Under the pieces are notes generated by a model. That model was not told the DNA's origin. It saw only the letters and a program-made list of their open reading frames with translations, and did not search any database. Positions 7,941 through 16,379 of a stretch of DNA of 25,299 bases are shown piece by piece; position 1 is the stretch's first letter; each line of letters starts with the position of its first letter. Source of the stretch: an uncultured Dysgonomonas sp. (GTDB taxonomy: Bacteria; Bacteroidota; Bacteroidia; Bacteroidales; Dysgonomonadaceae); contig CALNCC010000008.1 of NCBI GenBank assembly GCA_937875275.1, forward strand, positions 1-25,299, read 5' to 3'. Position numbers and translations under genes: made by a program.

Positions 7941-9257
7941 ATGAAGATTATGAAAACAGCAATAACACTTGCAAGTACAATATTATTGAGCATTACTGTT
8001 CAGGCGCAAAATGCGCAATATATATCAGCAGATGAAGCTGTCGATATTGCTATAAAGAATAATGACAACATAAAAATATCTGAACTGGACAAAAAGGTAA
8101 GCAATGCTGATTATCGCCAGACAGATGCAATATTCTTACCTCAGATCAGTGTCGGATACACGGCATTAACAACAAACAATCCATTAAATGCATTTGGCTT
8201 TCTACTACAACAAGAATCCGTTACAGCTATGGATTTCGATCCTGCCAAACTGAATAATCCCGGAGCCAGTCAAAATTACAGTACGCAGATAGAGGCTAAG
8301 TTACCATTATTAAATATGGATATGATATACGCCCGTAAAGGAGCAAAGGCTAACGAGGAAATATATAAATACAAAGCAGAACGTACTAAAGAATATATTG
8401 AGTTTGAAGCACGAAAGGCATACACTCAATTACAAATGTCTTATCAGGCTCGACACATCCTTCAAAAATCATTAGAAGATGTGAAACAAATACACCAATC
8501 TGTCACTAATTTCTACAATCAAGGATTAGTTCAGAAATCGGATGTGTTGAATGCCCAAGTACAAGTCAACACAATTGAAACAGCATTGGCTAAAGCAGAA
8601 AGTAATATACAGAATGCCTCAGACGGGCTGTGCCTCCTGATGGGATTGGAAACCAGTCGCGATGTGTACACAACAGATTCGTTGTCTCAACAGGTAAGCC
8701 TGTATCAAGATAGAGAGCTTTCGTCTTCCCGCTCCGATATCATGTCACTCAACAAAGCTGTAGATGCAACTAATATGATGGTAAAATCATCTCAAATGGC
8801 ATTCTTACCACGAATTAATGCTTTCGGCTCATATGGCTTAAATGACTCTAAAGCATTCAAATTTCGCAACGATTCATATTTGGTTGGGATAAATCTTAGT
8901 TGGACAATCTTTTCGGGAAATCAAAATCGAAACAAAATGAAATCAACTCAGTTCCGGCGCGACAAGATGCAGGACGAACTTAATCTGCATATCAAACAAA
9001 GTAAATTGGAACTGGAAAAAGCCAAACGCGACCTCAACGATTCGCAAATAGAAATTAATAAACAACAAACAAGTGTAAAGCAGGCGGATGAGGCATTGCG
9101 TATTCTGGCTAATCGCCATAGAGAAGGTCTGGTAAGTACCACCGATTTATTGATGGCGCAAGCCCAACTATCGCAACAAGAGTTGCTTCTATCACAAGCT
9201 ATTATGGCCTATAATATAACTGAAGCATATTTGCAATTTTTATCAGAAACAGAATAA
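7941..9257 (+). CDS. TolC-family outer membrane efflux channel
   Basis: The 438-residue protein has a signal peptide (cleavage likely after residue 22, SITVQA) followed by two repeated outer-membrane-efflux-protein halves. These are rich in long amphipathic helices (for example the Lys/Glu/Gln stretch about residues 345-390) and end with LLMAQAQLSQQELLLSQAIMAYN, a typical TolC C-terminal repeat. It should form the trimeric outer membrane duct of a tripartite pump. An alternative ATG nine nt downstream (7950) also gives an acceptable signal peptide. The first gene of a five-gene operon, it is followed after 21 nt by the adaptor. There is no specific clue to the substrate. Confidence 0.93.
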   Translation: MKIMKTAITLASTILLSITVQAQNAQYISADEAVDIAIKNNDNIKISELDKKVSNADYRQTDAIFLPQISVGYTALTTNNPLNAFGFLLQQESVTAMDFDPAKLNNPGASQNYSTQIEAKLPLLNMDMIYARKGAKANEEIYKYKAERTKEYIEFEARKAYTQLQMSYQARHILQKSLEDVKQIHQSVTNFYNQGLVQKSDVLNAQVQVNTIETALAKAESNIQNASDGLCLLMGLETSRDVYTTDSLSQQVSLYQDRELSSSRSDIMSLNKAVDATNMMVKSSQMAFLPRINAFGSYGLNDSKAFKFRNDSYLVGINLSWTIFSGNQNRNKMKSTQFRRDKMQDELNLHIKQSKLELEKAKRDLNDSQIEINKQQTSVKQADEALRILANRHREGLVSTTDLLMAQAQLSQQELLLSQAIMAYNITEAYLQFLSETE

Positions 9258-9278
9258 TAATAAAACAAAAAGATAGAA

Positions 9279-10361
9279 ATGAAAACATTAAAGAATACAG
9301 CATTAACTATTATCGGGATAGCCGCTTTCTATTCCTGTTCGTCATCAGACAAAGAAGCTGAAGCGAACATATCACCCGTGAGTGTGGAAATATATTCGCC
9401 GGCACAAGCGACCCAAGAAGGATTTTATCTTAGTGGAGAGGTTACTGCCAAACAAACCGCGAATATCAGCACTCGTATGATGGGGTATGTAAACAAGATA
9501 TACGTGAAACCGGGAGATAAAGTTTCAACAGGTCAATTACTGGTATCGATCAGTAGCGATGATATACTTGCTAAAAAGGCACAGGTACAAGCAATGATTA
9601 CAGAAGCTGAAGCCGCTGCAAAAAACTCGAAACGTGATCTCGAACGATTCACAATTCTACATGCTCAAAATAGTGTATCTGACAAGGAATTGGAAAATGT
9701 AACATTGCAGAATACTTCGATGGATGCAAAGGTGCAAATGGCTCGCCAACAGATGAACGAGGTGAATGCCATGTTAGCATATACCAATATCCGTGCACCA
9801 TTTTCAGGAGTTATAACACAAAAAATGATGGATGAAGGCAGTATGGCTAATCCGGGTATGCCAATCCTTGCTATCGAACAGAGTGGTGAATTGCAAATAA
9901 TAGCATCCGTTCCCGAAAATTATATTCCATTTGTGAAAGTGGGAGATATCGCCAAAATAGAAATCAAATCGTTAGATGTAACCATTGATGGCAGAGTTTC
10001 GGAACTAAGCCCTTCGGCATTCCGTACAGGAGGGCAATATGCGATGAAATTGGCAATAGAAACAAAAGATAAAGAGAATATTCGGTCGGGGATGTATGTA
10101 AATATCTTAATCCCGAATGAAACAGAAGAGAGTATTACGTCTAAAATTATGCTGGACAAAAGTTCGATTGTCTATCGCGACCAGCTTACAGGGGTATATG
10201 TGATAGACGACCAAAGTCAAGCCAACCTACGGTGGGTGCGTTTAGGTAAGAATATTGGCGATCAGGTAGAAGTGCTTTCCGGGTTGAGCCAAAATGATAA
10301 GATTGTCTCTAAATCCGAAAGTAAATTATATAACGGAGTAAAAGTATCTGTAAATAAATAA
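9279..10361 (+). CDS. RND efflux periplasmic adaptor (membrane fusion protein), lipoprotein
   Basis: The 360-residue protein begins with a hydrophobic segment ending FYSC (C20), followed by serines and acidic residues, a plausible lipobox anchoring it to the inner membrane. The HlyD/AcrA layout follows: a biotinyl-lipoyl half around NISTRMMGYVNKIYVKPGDKV, an alpha-hairpin with the Lys/Glu-rich heptads (about residues 100-165), the second lipoyl half TNIRAPFSGVITQKMMDEG, then beta-barrel and membrane-proximal domains. It bridges the RND pump and the TolC channel across the periplasm. The intergenic gap to the pump gene is only 4 nt. Confidence 0.95.
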   Translation: MKTLKNTALTIIGIAAFYSCSSSDKEAEANISPVSVEIYSPAQATQEGFYLSGEVTAKQTANISTRMMGYVNKIYVKPGDKVSTGQLLVSISSDDILAKKAQVQAMITEAEAAAKNSKRDLERFTILHAQNSVSDKELENVTLQNTSMDAKVQMARQQMNEVNAMLAYTNIRAPFSGVITQKMMDEGSMANPGMPILAIEQSGELQIIASVPENYIPFVKVGDIAKIEIKSLDVTIDGRVSELSPSAFRTGGQYAMKLAIETKDKENIRSGMYVNILIPNETEESITSKIMLDKSSIVYRDQLTGVYVIDDQSQANLRWVRLGKNIGDQVEVLSGLSQNDKIVSKSESKLYNGVKVSVNK

Positions 10362-10365
10362 TATT

Positions 10366-13300
10366 ATGGAAAACGGAATCTCAGGAAAAATAGCCGGTGC
10401 ATTTATCAAGTCCAAATTGAGTATTCTACTCATGTTTGCTTTTATGCTCTTGGGACTATTCAGCATATATTTTATTCCTCGCGAAGAAGAACCTCAGATA
10501 GAAGTTCCCATGGCGGATATTATGATCGGTTATCCCGGAGCTACACCACAGGAAGTGGAATCGGGAGTAGTGCAACCTATCGAAAAAATCATCTCCAATA
10601 TTAAAGGTGTGGAACATGTCTACTCCACAGCCATGAATGGGATGGGCATGCTCACCGTGCAGTTTTATGTAGGTGAGGACGTAGAACGCTCGTTGGTAAA
10701 GCTATACAACGAGATGATGAAAAATATGGATCGCATGCCGCAAGGAGCTACAATGCCTTTGGTGAAATCGAGGGCGATTGACGATGTGCCTGCATTGGCT
10801 TTCACATTATGGAGCGATCACATGGGCGATTATCAATTGCGTCAGGTTGGCGAAGTCGTGGGCAACGAGATCAAAAAGATACCCGATGTAGCTCAGGTTA
10901 ACATCATTGGTGGACAAAGCCGACAAGTGAAAGTGATGTTGGACAAAGATAAAATGGCGGGAAGCAAACTCGATTTTGGTACAATCGCCCAATTGCTACA
11001 AGCAAATAATACCCAGATGCAAAGTGGTAACATTGTTTCCGGAGATGTGGTCTATTCTGTAAAAACGGGGAATTTCTTTGCCGATGTAGAGGAGGTTCGT
11101 AATCTGATTGTCGGAACAAATGACAATCAGCCGGTCTACCTCTATCAGATTGCAGATGTGGAAGACGGAGCTGAAATACCCAAACAGTATGTTTCCTTTG
11201 GTTATGGTACGGCATCAGAAAGTGAGAAGTCGAATATGCCGGATGATTATTCGGCTGTAACGATATCCATTGCCAAAAAGAAAGGAGCTGATGCTATGAA
11301 ATTGGCAGAAGTAGTAATAGACAAGGTTGATCATCTGAAAAGAGATGTTGTAACAAATGATATCAATGTAGAAGTAACGCGTAACTATGGCGAAACAGCT
11401 TCACATAAAGTATCCGAATTGCTTTTCCACTTGTCCATTGCTATTATAGTAGTAACCCTGTTTGTAATGGTAGCCATGGGATGGCGTGGAGGATTGGTCG
11501 TATTTCTTTCCGTTCCTGTAACGTTTGCCTTGACATTGTTTGCCTATTATTTCTTAGGTTATACCCTCAATCGGATCACGCTGTTTGCCTTGGTATTTGT
11601 AACAGGTATCGTGGTCGACGACTCTATTGTGATAGCCGAGAATATGCACCGCCATTTCAAGATGAAGAAGTTACCTCCACTACAAGCTGCACTGTATGCC
11701 ATCAACGAAGTTGGCAATCCTACTATTCTGGCAACGCTGACCGTTATTGCCGCCGTGTTGCCTATGGCATTTGTGTCGGGGATGATGGGACCTTATATGA
11801 GTCCGATGCCTATCGGGGCATCCATCGCTATGATATTTTCATTATTAGTGGCACTTACCCTAACTCCGTATTTCGGATATTTATTTTTAAGACATAAAGA
11901 AAAGAATGGAGGAGGGAAACACTCAGAAGAAAAAGATCCCGATTTGCATGAAACAAAAATCTATAAATTATATGCGAAGATAGTAACACCATTCCTTGAA
12001 AACAGAAAGCGCCGTTGGATATTTATGATTAGTTTGGCAATGATTCTGCTGAGCTCATTCGTATTATTCTATACTAAATCTGTACCGGTGAAGATGTTAC
12101 CATTCGACAATAAAAATGAATTTCAGGTAGTAATAGATATGCCAGAGGGAACAACTCTTGAGCGTACAGCTGCCGTTGCCAAGGAGTTGGCAGTATATGT
12201 AAGTAAGGATAAACTGGTTACTAATTATCAAACCTATGTAGGTACATCTGCACCTATCAGTTTTAATGGATTGGTTCGCCACTATGATATGCGTATGGGG
12301 GACAATGTAGCCGATATACAAGTGAATTTGGTAGATAAGGGCGATCGTAGTGAACAAAGCCACGAGATAGCCAGTTCGATGCGCGAAGGATTACAAGCCA
12401 TCGGACGTAAATACAACGCTAATGTAAAAGTTGTCGAAGTACCTCCCGGTCCACCGGTAATGTCTACTATTGCCGCAGAAATATACGGTCCCGACTATGA
12501 GCAGCAAATAGCTGTGGCAGAGCAAATAAAAGATCTATTGTCTGAAACCGATAATGTGGTAGACGTGGACTGGTCGGTAGAAGATGCTCAGACCGAATAT
12601 AAGTTTGAGGTGGATAAAGGCAAAGCAATGAAGCTGGGCATACCTAATGCGCAAATAGTACAAAATATGTATGCAGCCTTGTCGGGCATGTCGGTAGGTG
12701 TATTGCACCAACCGTCTACGGTCAATCAAATAGGAATTGTATTACAATTGTCTGAGAAAGAAAAATCAAGCATAGAGGATGTTCTTAGTATGAAGGTGGT
12801 CAACCAACAGGGAATGGCTATTCCCGTTGGCGATTTAGTAAAAGTAACCAGAGGAGAAAAAGAGAAGAGTATTAATAGAAAAGATCAGAAACGGGTAGTT
12901 TACATATTAACTGAAGTCGCCGGAAGCCTCGAAAGTCCTGTATATCCGATAACAGAGGTGTCAGAGAAATTGTCGGAAATTAAACTGCCAGAAGGTTATA
13001 CTCTATCGGAGGAATATAGTGAGCAACCAAAATATGAAGATAATTTTTCCTTAAAATGGGATGGTGAATGGCAGATAACCTACGAGGTGTTCCGCGATTT
13101 AGGGTTGGCATTTATGTTTGTGTTGATTATTATCTACGTGCTAATAGTGGCATGGTTTCAGAACTTCATCACACCGTTGGTACAGTTGGCTGCTATACCG
13201 TTATCGCTGATCGGTATCATTGGCGGGCACTGGATTATGGGTGCATATTTTAGTGCACCATCTATGATCGGGTTTATTGCTCTTGCCGGTATCATGGTGC

Positions 13301-13572
13301 GTAATTCGGTGTTACTGATCGACTTTATTGATATTCGCCTGAAAGATGGCATTCCATTGAAACAAGCCGTTATAGAGGCCGGAGCTGTGCGCACAACTCC
13401 AATCATACTGACTGCCGGAGGGGTTGTATTGGGTGCAATTGTCATTCTTTTCGATCCTATTTTTCAAGGGTTGGCAATCTCATTGATGGGCGGAACTATC
13501 ACTTCTACGGTGTTGACATTGATCGTTGTTCCATTATTGTATTTCAAGATGTTAAAGAAAAAAGTTAAATGA
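10366..13572 (+). CDS. RND efflux transporter, inner membrane permease subunit
   Basis: The 1068-residue protein has the AcrB-type layout: one N-terminal helix, a large periplasmic loop, a block of membrane helices, a second periplasmic loop (from about residue 570) and the C-terminal helices. The proton-relay aspartates of the fourth membrane helix are present in GIVVDDSIVIAEN (D418-D419). FIALAGIMVRNSVLLIDFI marks the equivalent helix of the second half. It would use the proton gradient to export a small molecule or lipid through the adaptor and the TolC-like channel. The sequence does not tell drug from metal export, and I saw no CusA-like methionine signature. The stop overlaps the start of the next gene (ATGA). 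Confidence 0.96.
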   Translation: MENGISGKIAGAFIKSKLSILLMFAFMLLGLFSIYFIPREEEPQIEVPMADIMIGYPGATPQEVESGVVQPIEKIISNIKGVEHVYSTAMNGMGMLTVQFYVGEDVERSLVKLYNEMMKNMDRMPQGATMPLVKSRAIDDVPALAFTLWSDHMGDYQLRQVGEVVGNEIKKIPDVAQVNIIGGQSRQVKVMLDKDKMAGSKLDFGTIAQLLQANNTQMQSGNIVSGDVVYSVKTGNFFADVEEVRNLIVGTNDNQPVYLYQIADVEDGAEIPKQYVSFGYGTASESEKSNMPDDYSAVTISIAKKKGADAMKLAEVVIDKVDHLKRDVVTNDINVEVTRNYGETASHKVSELLFHLSIAIIVVTLFVMVAMGWRGGLVVFLSVPVTFALTLFAYYFLGYTLNRITLFALVFVTGIVVDDSIVIAENMHRHFKMKKLPPLQAALYAINEVGNPTILATLTVIAAVLPMAFVSGMMGPYMSPMPIGASIAMIFSLLVALTLTPYFGYLFLRHKEKNGGGKHSEEKDPDLHETKIYKLYAKIVTPFLENRKRRWIFMISLAMILLSSFVLFYTKSVPVKMLPFDNKNEFQVVIDMPEGTTLERTAAVAKELAVYVSKDKLVTNYQTYVGTSAPISFNGLVRHYDMRMGDNVADIQVNLVDKGDRSEQSHEIASSMREGLQAIGRKYNANVKVVEVPPGPPVMSTIAAEIYGPDYEQQIAVAEQIKDLLSETDNVVDVDWSVEDAQTEYKFEVDKGKAMKLGIPNAQIVQNMYAALSGMSVGVLHQPSTVNQIGIVLQLSEKEKSSIEDVLSMKVVNQQGMAIPVGDLVKVTRGEKEKSINRKDQKRVVYILTEVAGSLESPVYPITEVSEKLSEIKLPEGYTLSEEYSEQPKYEDNFSLKWDGEWQITYEVFRDLGLAFMFVLIIIYVLIVAWFQNFITPLVQLAAIPLSLIGIIGGHWIMGAYFSAPSMIGFIALAGIMVRNSVLLIDFIDIRLKDGIPLKQAVIEAGAVRTTPIILTAGGVVLGAIVILFDPIFQGLAISLMGGTITSTVLTLIVVPLLYFKMLKKKVK

Positions 13573-13886
13573 CCATGAAACTATTAGTCGTATTAAGCAT
13601 AAAAGAATATCAGGAGCGGGTGGCAAGCCTGCTCCAAGATGCCGGAGTTACACAGTTTAGTGTGAGCAATATTACAGGATATAAAAAACGAAGCGAAAAT
13701 CTGGGATGGTTTGCAGCCAATGGGAGTAATGCTAAAACAAATTCAATAATGCTTTTCAGTTTTACTTCACAGGAAATAGCAGAAAAAGCTATCGCTGAAA
13801 TTGATAGTTGCAACATAGAGACCAACAATCCATTCCCGGTGCATGCTTTTATATTAGATGTTGAAAATTCTTTTAAATTGATTTGA
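13569..13886 (+). CDS. Small PII-like (ferredoxin-like fold) protein linked to the RND pump
   Basis: The 105-residue protein starts at an ATG that overlaps the pump's stop codon by 4 nt, implying translational coupling; a second in-frame ATG lies two codons later. Its predicted secondary structure is beta-alpha-beta-beta-alpha-beta: MKLLVVLSI (3-11), an EYQERVASLLQDAGV helix (13-27), TQFSVSNITGYKK (28-40), a disordered T-loop-like segment with Gly, Asn and Ser (41-57), SIMLFSFTS (59-67), helix QEIAEKAIAEI (68-78) and PVHAFILDV (90-98). This is the PII/CutA-like arrangement seen in small proteins beside RND pumps such as the DUF3240 family. A regulatory or ligand-sensing role for the pump is inferred, not shown. 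Confidence 0.72.
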   Translation: MTMKLLVVLSIKEYQERVASLLQDAGVTQFSVSNITGYKKRSENLGWFAANGSNAKTNSIMLFSFTSQEIAEKAIAEIDSCNIETNNPFPVHAFILDVENSFKLI

Positions 13887-13888
13887 GT

Positions 13889-14077
13889 ATGAAAAGAGAA
13901 TATATAATTAGGATAGTGGCCGGTACAATGGTATTAATAGGAATATCCTTAGCATATTTCGTAACTATAGAATGGTTATTACTGCCTGCATTTGTCGGTA
14001 TTAACCTTATTCAGTCGTCATTTACGAAGTTTTGCCCGTTGGAAATTCTGCTCGATAAATTGAACATTAAACGGTAA
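13889..14077 (+). CDS. DUF2892 small inner membrane protein (YgaP-like transmembrane domain)
   Basis: The 62-residue protein contains two hydrophobic helices (about 8-26 and 28-43) and the DUF2892 tail pattern WLLLPAFVGINLIQSSFTKFCP (split here as WLLLPAFVGINL, 29-40, then IQSSFTKFCP, 41-50), including the conserved late CP. The same domain is the membrane anchor of the rhodanese YgaP. I start it at the ATG at 13889, two nt past the previous stop codon; a TTG two codons earlier is possible. It is the last gene of the efflux operon. Its role is unknown, though DUF2892 genes often accompany sulfur-transfer and efflux genes. Confidence 0.85.
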   Translation: MKREYIIRIVAGTMVLIGISLAYFVTIEWLLLPAFVGINLIQSSFTKFCPLEILLDKLNIKR

Positions 14078-14129
14078 ATTATATTATACAGTTTATTAGG
14101 CTCATTTGATGTTATAAAATCTACGACCC

Positions 14130-16184
14130 TTATTTCGGATTAATTGCGAGTTTTTCTTTCACTAAATAGTCGGAGGTTAACATCATAGATACCCCATAGT
14201 TTTTCATACTATCAGCTTTTGCTCGATAACCTTCGATCAGATTTTCCGTTCTTCCGTTGCGATAATCGTATAAAGCATCCGCTTTCGCCGATGGGCTGTA
14301 CATATAGAAAAACTCGTCATCTATACAGCCTAAGTGGTGGTCGGAAACGAAATACATGTACGGTCGTTCTTCGCGAAACAGATCTACCCCCATCGAGCTG
14401 TTTTCATACGAACGGTTGAGCATCCCCATCCCTGTCGCAAATACATCTACCTGACCACCAAATTGGCTGAATATTTTAGGCATATAGAAAAACTCGTCAT
14501 CTATACAGCCTAAGTGGTGGTCGGAGACGACCGTACATGTATTTCGTTTCCGACCACCAAATTGGCTGAATATTTTAGGCATATCTTGAAACAGAGGTGA
14601 ATATATGATCAACGGTACATGATTATATGTCAACGACATATCGTAGCGTTGTGCCCCTTGTATGCGACCATGATCTCCTAAGAACACAAAGATCGTATTT
14701 TCGAACCATGATTGTCGTCGCGCATCCTCCATAAACTCTTTCATGCTATGATCTGCGAAAGAGATGATGCGTTGCTTGTCATCGCCTCCGGCATCGGCAA
14801 ACTCTTTCGGAATCACGTACGGAGGATGGTTGGAGACAGTCATAAATGTAGCGAAAAATGGCTCGTCCTGTTGCGATAGTGTATTGAGGGTTTCTATACC
14901 GTACTCAAACAAGAAGTCGTCTTGCACACCAAAGTTATTGACAGCCTTCTCTTGCGGATAGTCGTATTGAGAATATACTCTATCAAAACCGTTTTCGAGC
15001 AGAAAGGAGTTCATATTATCGTACTGTGGATTGCTGGTCAAGAAAAACAGTGTCTGGTAACCGGCATCTCTGAGCGTTACAGGAAGCCCCGTATATTGAT
15101 CGACACTAACGCCCATCATCGTTTTGTCAAACTGAGGCGGATAGCCATACAGCGTAGAGGCTATCCCGTTATTAGTATGTACCCCTGCCGAATAAAAGTT
15201 TTCGAAATAGTACGATCTTGATATCAGGTCATTCAAGAAAGGCATCAGGTTGCGCCCATTGTATTCTGTCGCCAAATCCTCAACCGCTAACGACTCCATC
15301 AACACGATCACAACATTCGCTTTTACGGGTTCTCCCTCAGCAACAACGGCTCTCGCTATCGGATTTTTATAGCCTTCGTCGTCAGTTATGTTCAGTAGCT
15401 TTTGTGCTGTGGCAATCGCAACCTTAGTGTCCATTATCCCGTCTAAAGTATTATGTTTCTTGAAGAAAGCGGTCGAACTTTTGATAAAGAAAAAAGCCGG
15501 ATTTACGCCTAACTGATTGATAAACGAATTGGTGGAAAAATAAGCATTGCTCACTCGTAGCGGGTAGCGTTCAAATCCGCCTCTGACTCCGCAGAACGAC
15601 AGCCCCCATACAACGATGGTAAGAGGAATATAGATCAGATAATCCTTGCCTTTCAGATTCGTGCTTTTTTGCGCCAAAGCCTTCTTCCCAAAACGACGAA
15701 CAACAAACGAGAATGCAACAACAAGAGCCACAAAGAGAGCAAAGTAAATATAGTAAGATGTCTCCTGAAAAAGCATCCCGGCTGTCGTTGCCCCAAAGCC
15801 TGTCCAATTGAAGACAGAGCCTCCTATATGCGCAAAGAAGTATTGAAAATAAGGGATGTCGGCAGCCGACAGAGCAAATATCAGAGTATAGAAGACGATG
15901 AAATAGACGTTGAATATTTTGATCGAAATGCGGCTGATAAGATTGAACAGCGCCAGTGCCGACAATACGAACAACGGAAGCACAATAACGTAGCACCCTA
16001 TCAGATTGTCGAACTGAATACCTTTGAGCATAGCGTTCAAAAATAAAGATATCTTATCGTCTGCATCAGCAATATGCTGGGTGTTGGTAAGAAACAATAT
16101 CAGACGGAAGAATGACAGTATAATAAGCCCCGTTACGTGAACGGACAACAGATAGCGAAATACGACAAGTAGCTTTTTCATCAA
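14130..16184 (-). CDS. LTA synthase/sulfatase-family membrane phosphotransferase with a patched in-frame insertion
   Basis: The 684-residue protein has five N-terminal membrane helices (within about residues 1-195) and an extracytoplasmic alkaline-phosphatase-fold domain. Metal and catalytic landmarks are VIVLMES (E297), the candidate nucleophile T337 in GVHTNNGIAS, and FLGDHG (D504, H505). Family members transfer phosphoglycerol or phosphoethanolamine groups to envelope glycans or lipids; the exact acceptor here is unknown. After the metal ligands the segment MPKIFSQFGG occurs twice (535-544, 568-577) and SDHHLGCIDDEFFY twice (554-567, 614-627), separated by a foreign-looking RKRNTCTVV. This is a 99-bp, 33-residue insertion built from nearby sequence; without it the protein would be 651 residues. 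The frame stays open, so a product is likely, but its activity is uncertain. Confidence 0.9.
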   Translation of the reverse strand: MMKKLLVVFRYLLSVHVTGLIILSFFRLILFLTNTQHIADADDKISLFLNAMLKGIQFDNLIGCYVIVLPLFVLSALALFNLISRISIKIFNVYFIVFYTLIFALSAADIPYFQYFFAHIGGSVFNWTGFGATTAGMLFQETSYYIYFALFVALVVAFSFVVRRFGKKALAQKSTNLKGKDYLIYIPLTIVVWGLSFCGVRGGFERYPLRVSNAYFSTNSFINQLGVNPAFFFIKSSTAFFKKHNTLDGIMDTKVAIATAQKLLNITDDEGYKNPIARAVVAEGEPVKANVVIVLMESLAVEDLATEYNGRNLMPFLNDLISRSYYFENFYSAGVHTNNGIASTLYGYPPQFDKTMMGVSVDQYTGLPVTLRDAGYQTLFFLTSNPQYDNMNSFLLENGFDRVYSQYDYPQEKAVNNFGVQDDFLFEYGIETLNTLSQQDEPFFATFMTVSNHPPYVIPKEFADAGGDDKQRIISFADHSMKEFMEDARRQSWFENTIFVFLGDHGRIQGAQRYDMSLTYNHVPLIIYSPLFQDMPKIFSQFGGRKRNTCTVVSDHHLGCIDDEFFYMPKIFSQFGGQVDVFATGMGMLNRSYENSSMGVDLFREERPYMYFVSDHHLGCIDDEFFYMYSPSAKADALYDYRNGRTENLIEGYRAKADSMKNYGVSMMLTSDYLVKEKLAINPK
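14301..14584. repeat. Mosaic direct and inverted repeats inside the LTA-synthase-like gene
   Basis: Three repeat relationships overlap here. Positions 14301-14350 recur at 14481-14530 with one difference (A14346, G14526). Positions 14453-14485 recur exactly at 14552-14584. Positions 14335-14367 recur as an exact 33-nt inverted copy at 14527-14559. Neighbouring blocks share short overlaps at their borders: GACCACCA (14552-14559), ACGA (14527-14530) and CATAT (14481-14485). Together the extra material is 99 bp, a multiple of three. No target-site duplication or mobile-element end is seen. Confidence 0.95.
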
Positions 16185-16217
16185 AGTGAAGTTATTAGAT
16201 CTTTAACCAAAAAGAAA

Positions 16218-16225
16218 CAAAGGTA
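16218..16225 (-). promoter_or_regulatory. Probable -7 box for the LTA-synthase-like gene
   Basis: On the minus strand it reads TACCTTTG, a full TAnnTTTG match, 33 nt before the ATG at 16184. ATTG (16247-16250 on the minus strand) gives a -33-like element at 21-nt spacing. Confidence 0.55.
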
Positions 16226-16316
16226 ACACAAGTTACACACTTTTCGCAATGTATTTATGTGTAACTTTATTTCGGCACTCTTTCCAACAAAAAACGAATT
16301 AGACAGACTGTATTCG

Positions 16317-16346
16317 TTTCTGTTACAGATAAAAATAGTACTTTTG
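16317..16346 (+). promoter_or_regulatory. Probable promoter of the YgiQ-type gene
   Basis: TACTTTTG (16339-16346) matches the Bacteroidota -7 consensus and TTTC (16317-16320) stands 18 nt upstream as the -33 element. It ends 33 nt before the ATG at 16380. Together with the minus-strand box at 16218-16225 it makes a compact divergent promoter region of 195 nt. Confidence 0.6.
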
Positions 16347-16379
16347 TAGCCGATAAATCCGACTTGGAGAAAACATTGA

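Noticed and set aside
14219..14419. Plus-strand open frame within the repeated part of the LTA-synthase-like gene
   Set aside because: It repeats RKRNTCTV only because of the inverted copy; it is not a separate gene.
14301..14584. Diversity-generating retroelement or phase-variable inverton in the LTA-synthase-like gene
   Set aside because: There is no reverse transcriptase, template repeat with A-specific changes, or recombinase in the window, and the inverted arms enclose coding sequence with only one base change. Template switching explains every joint.
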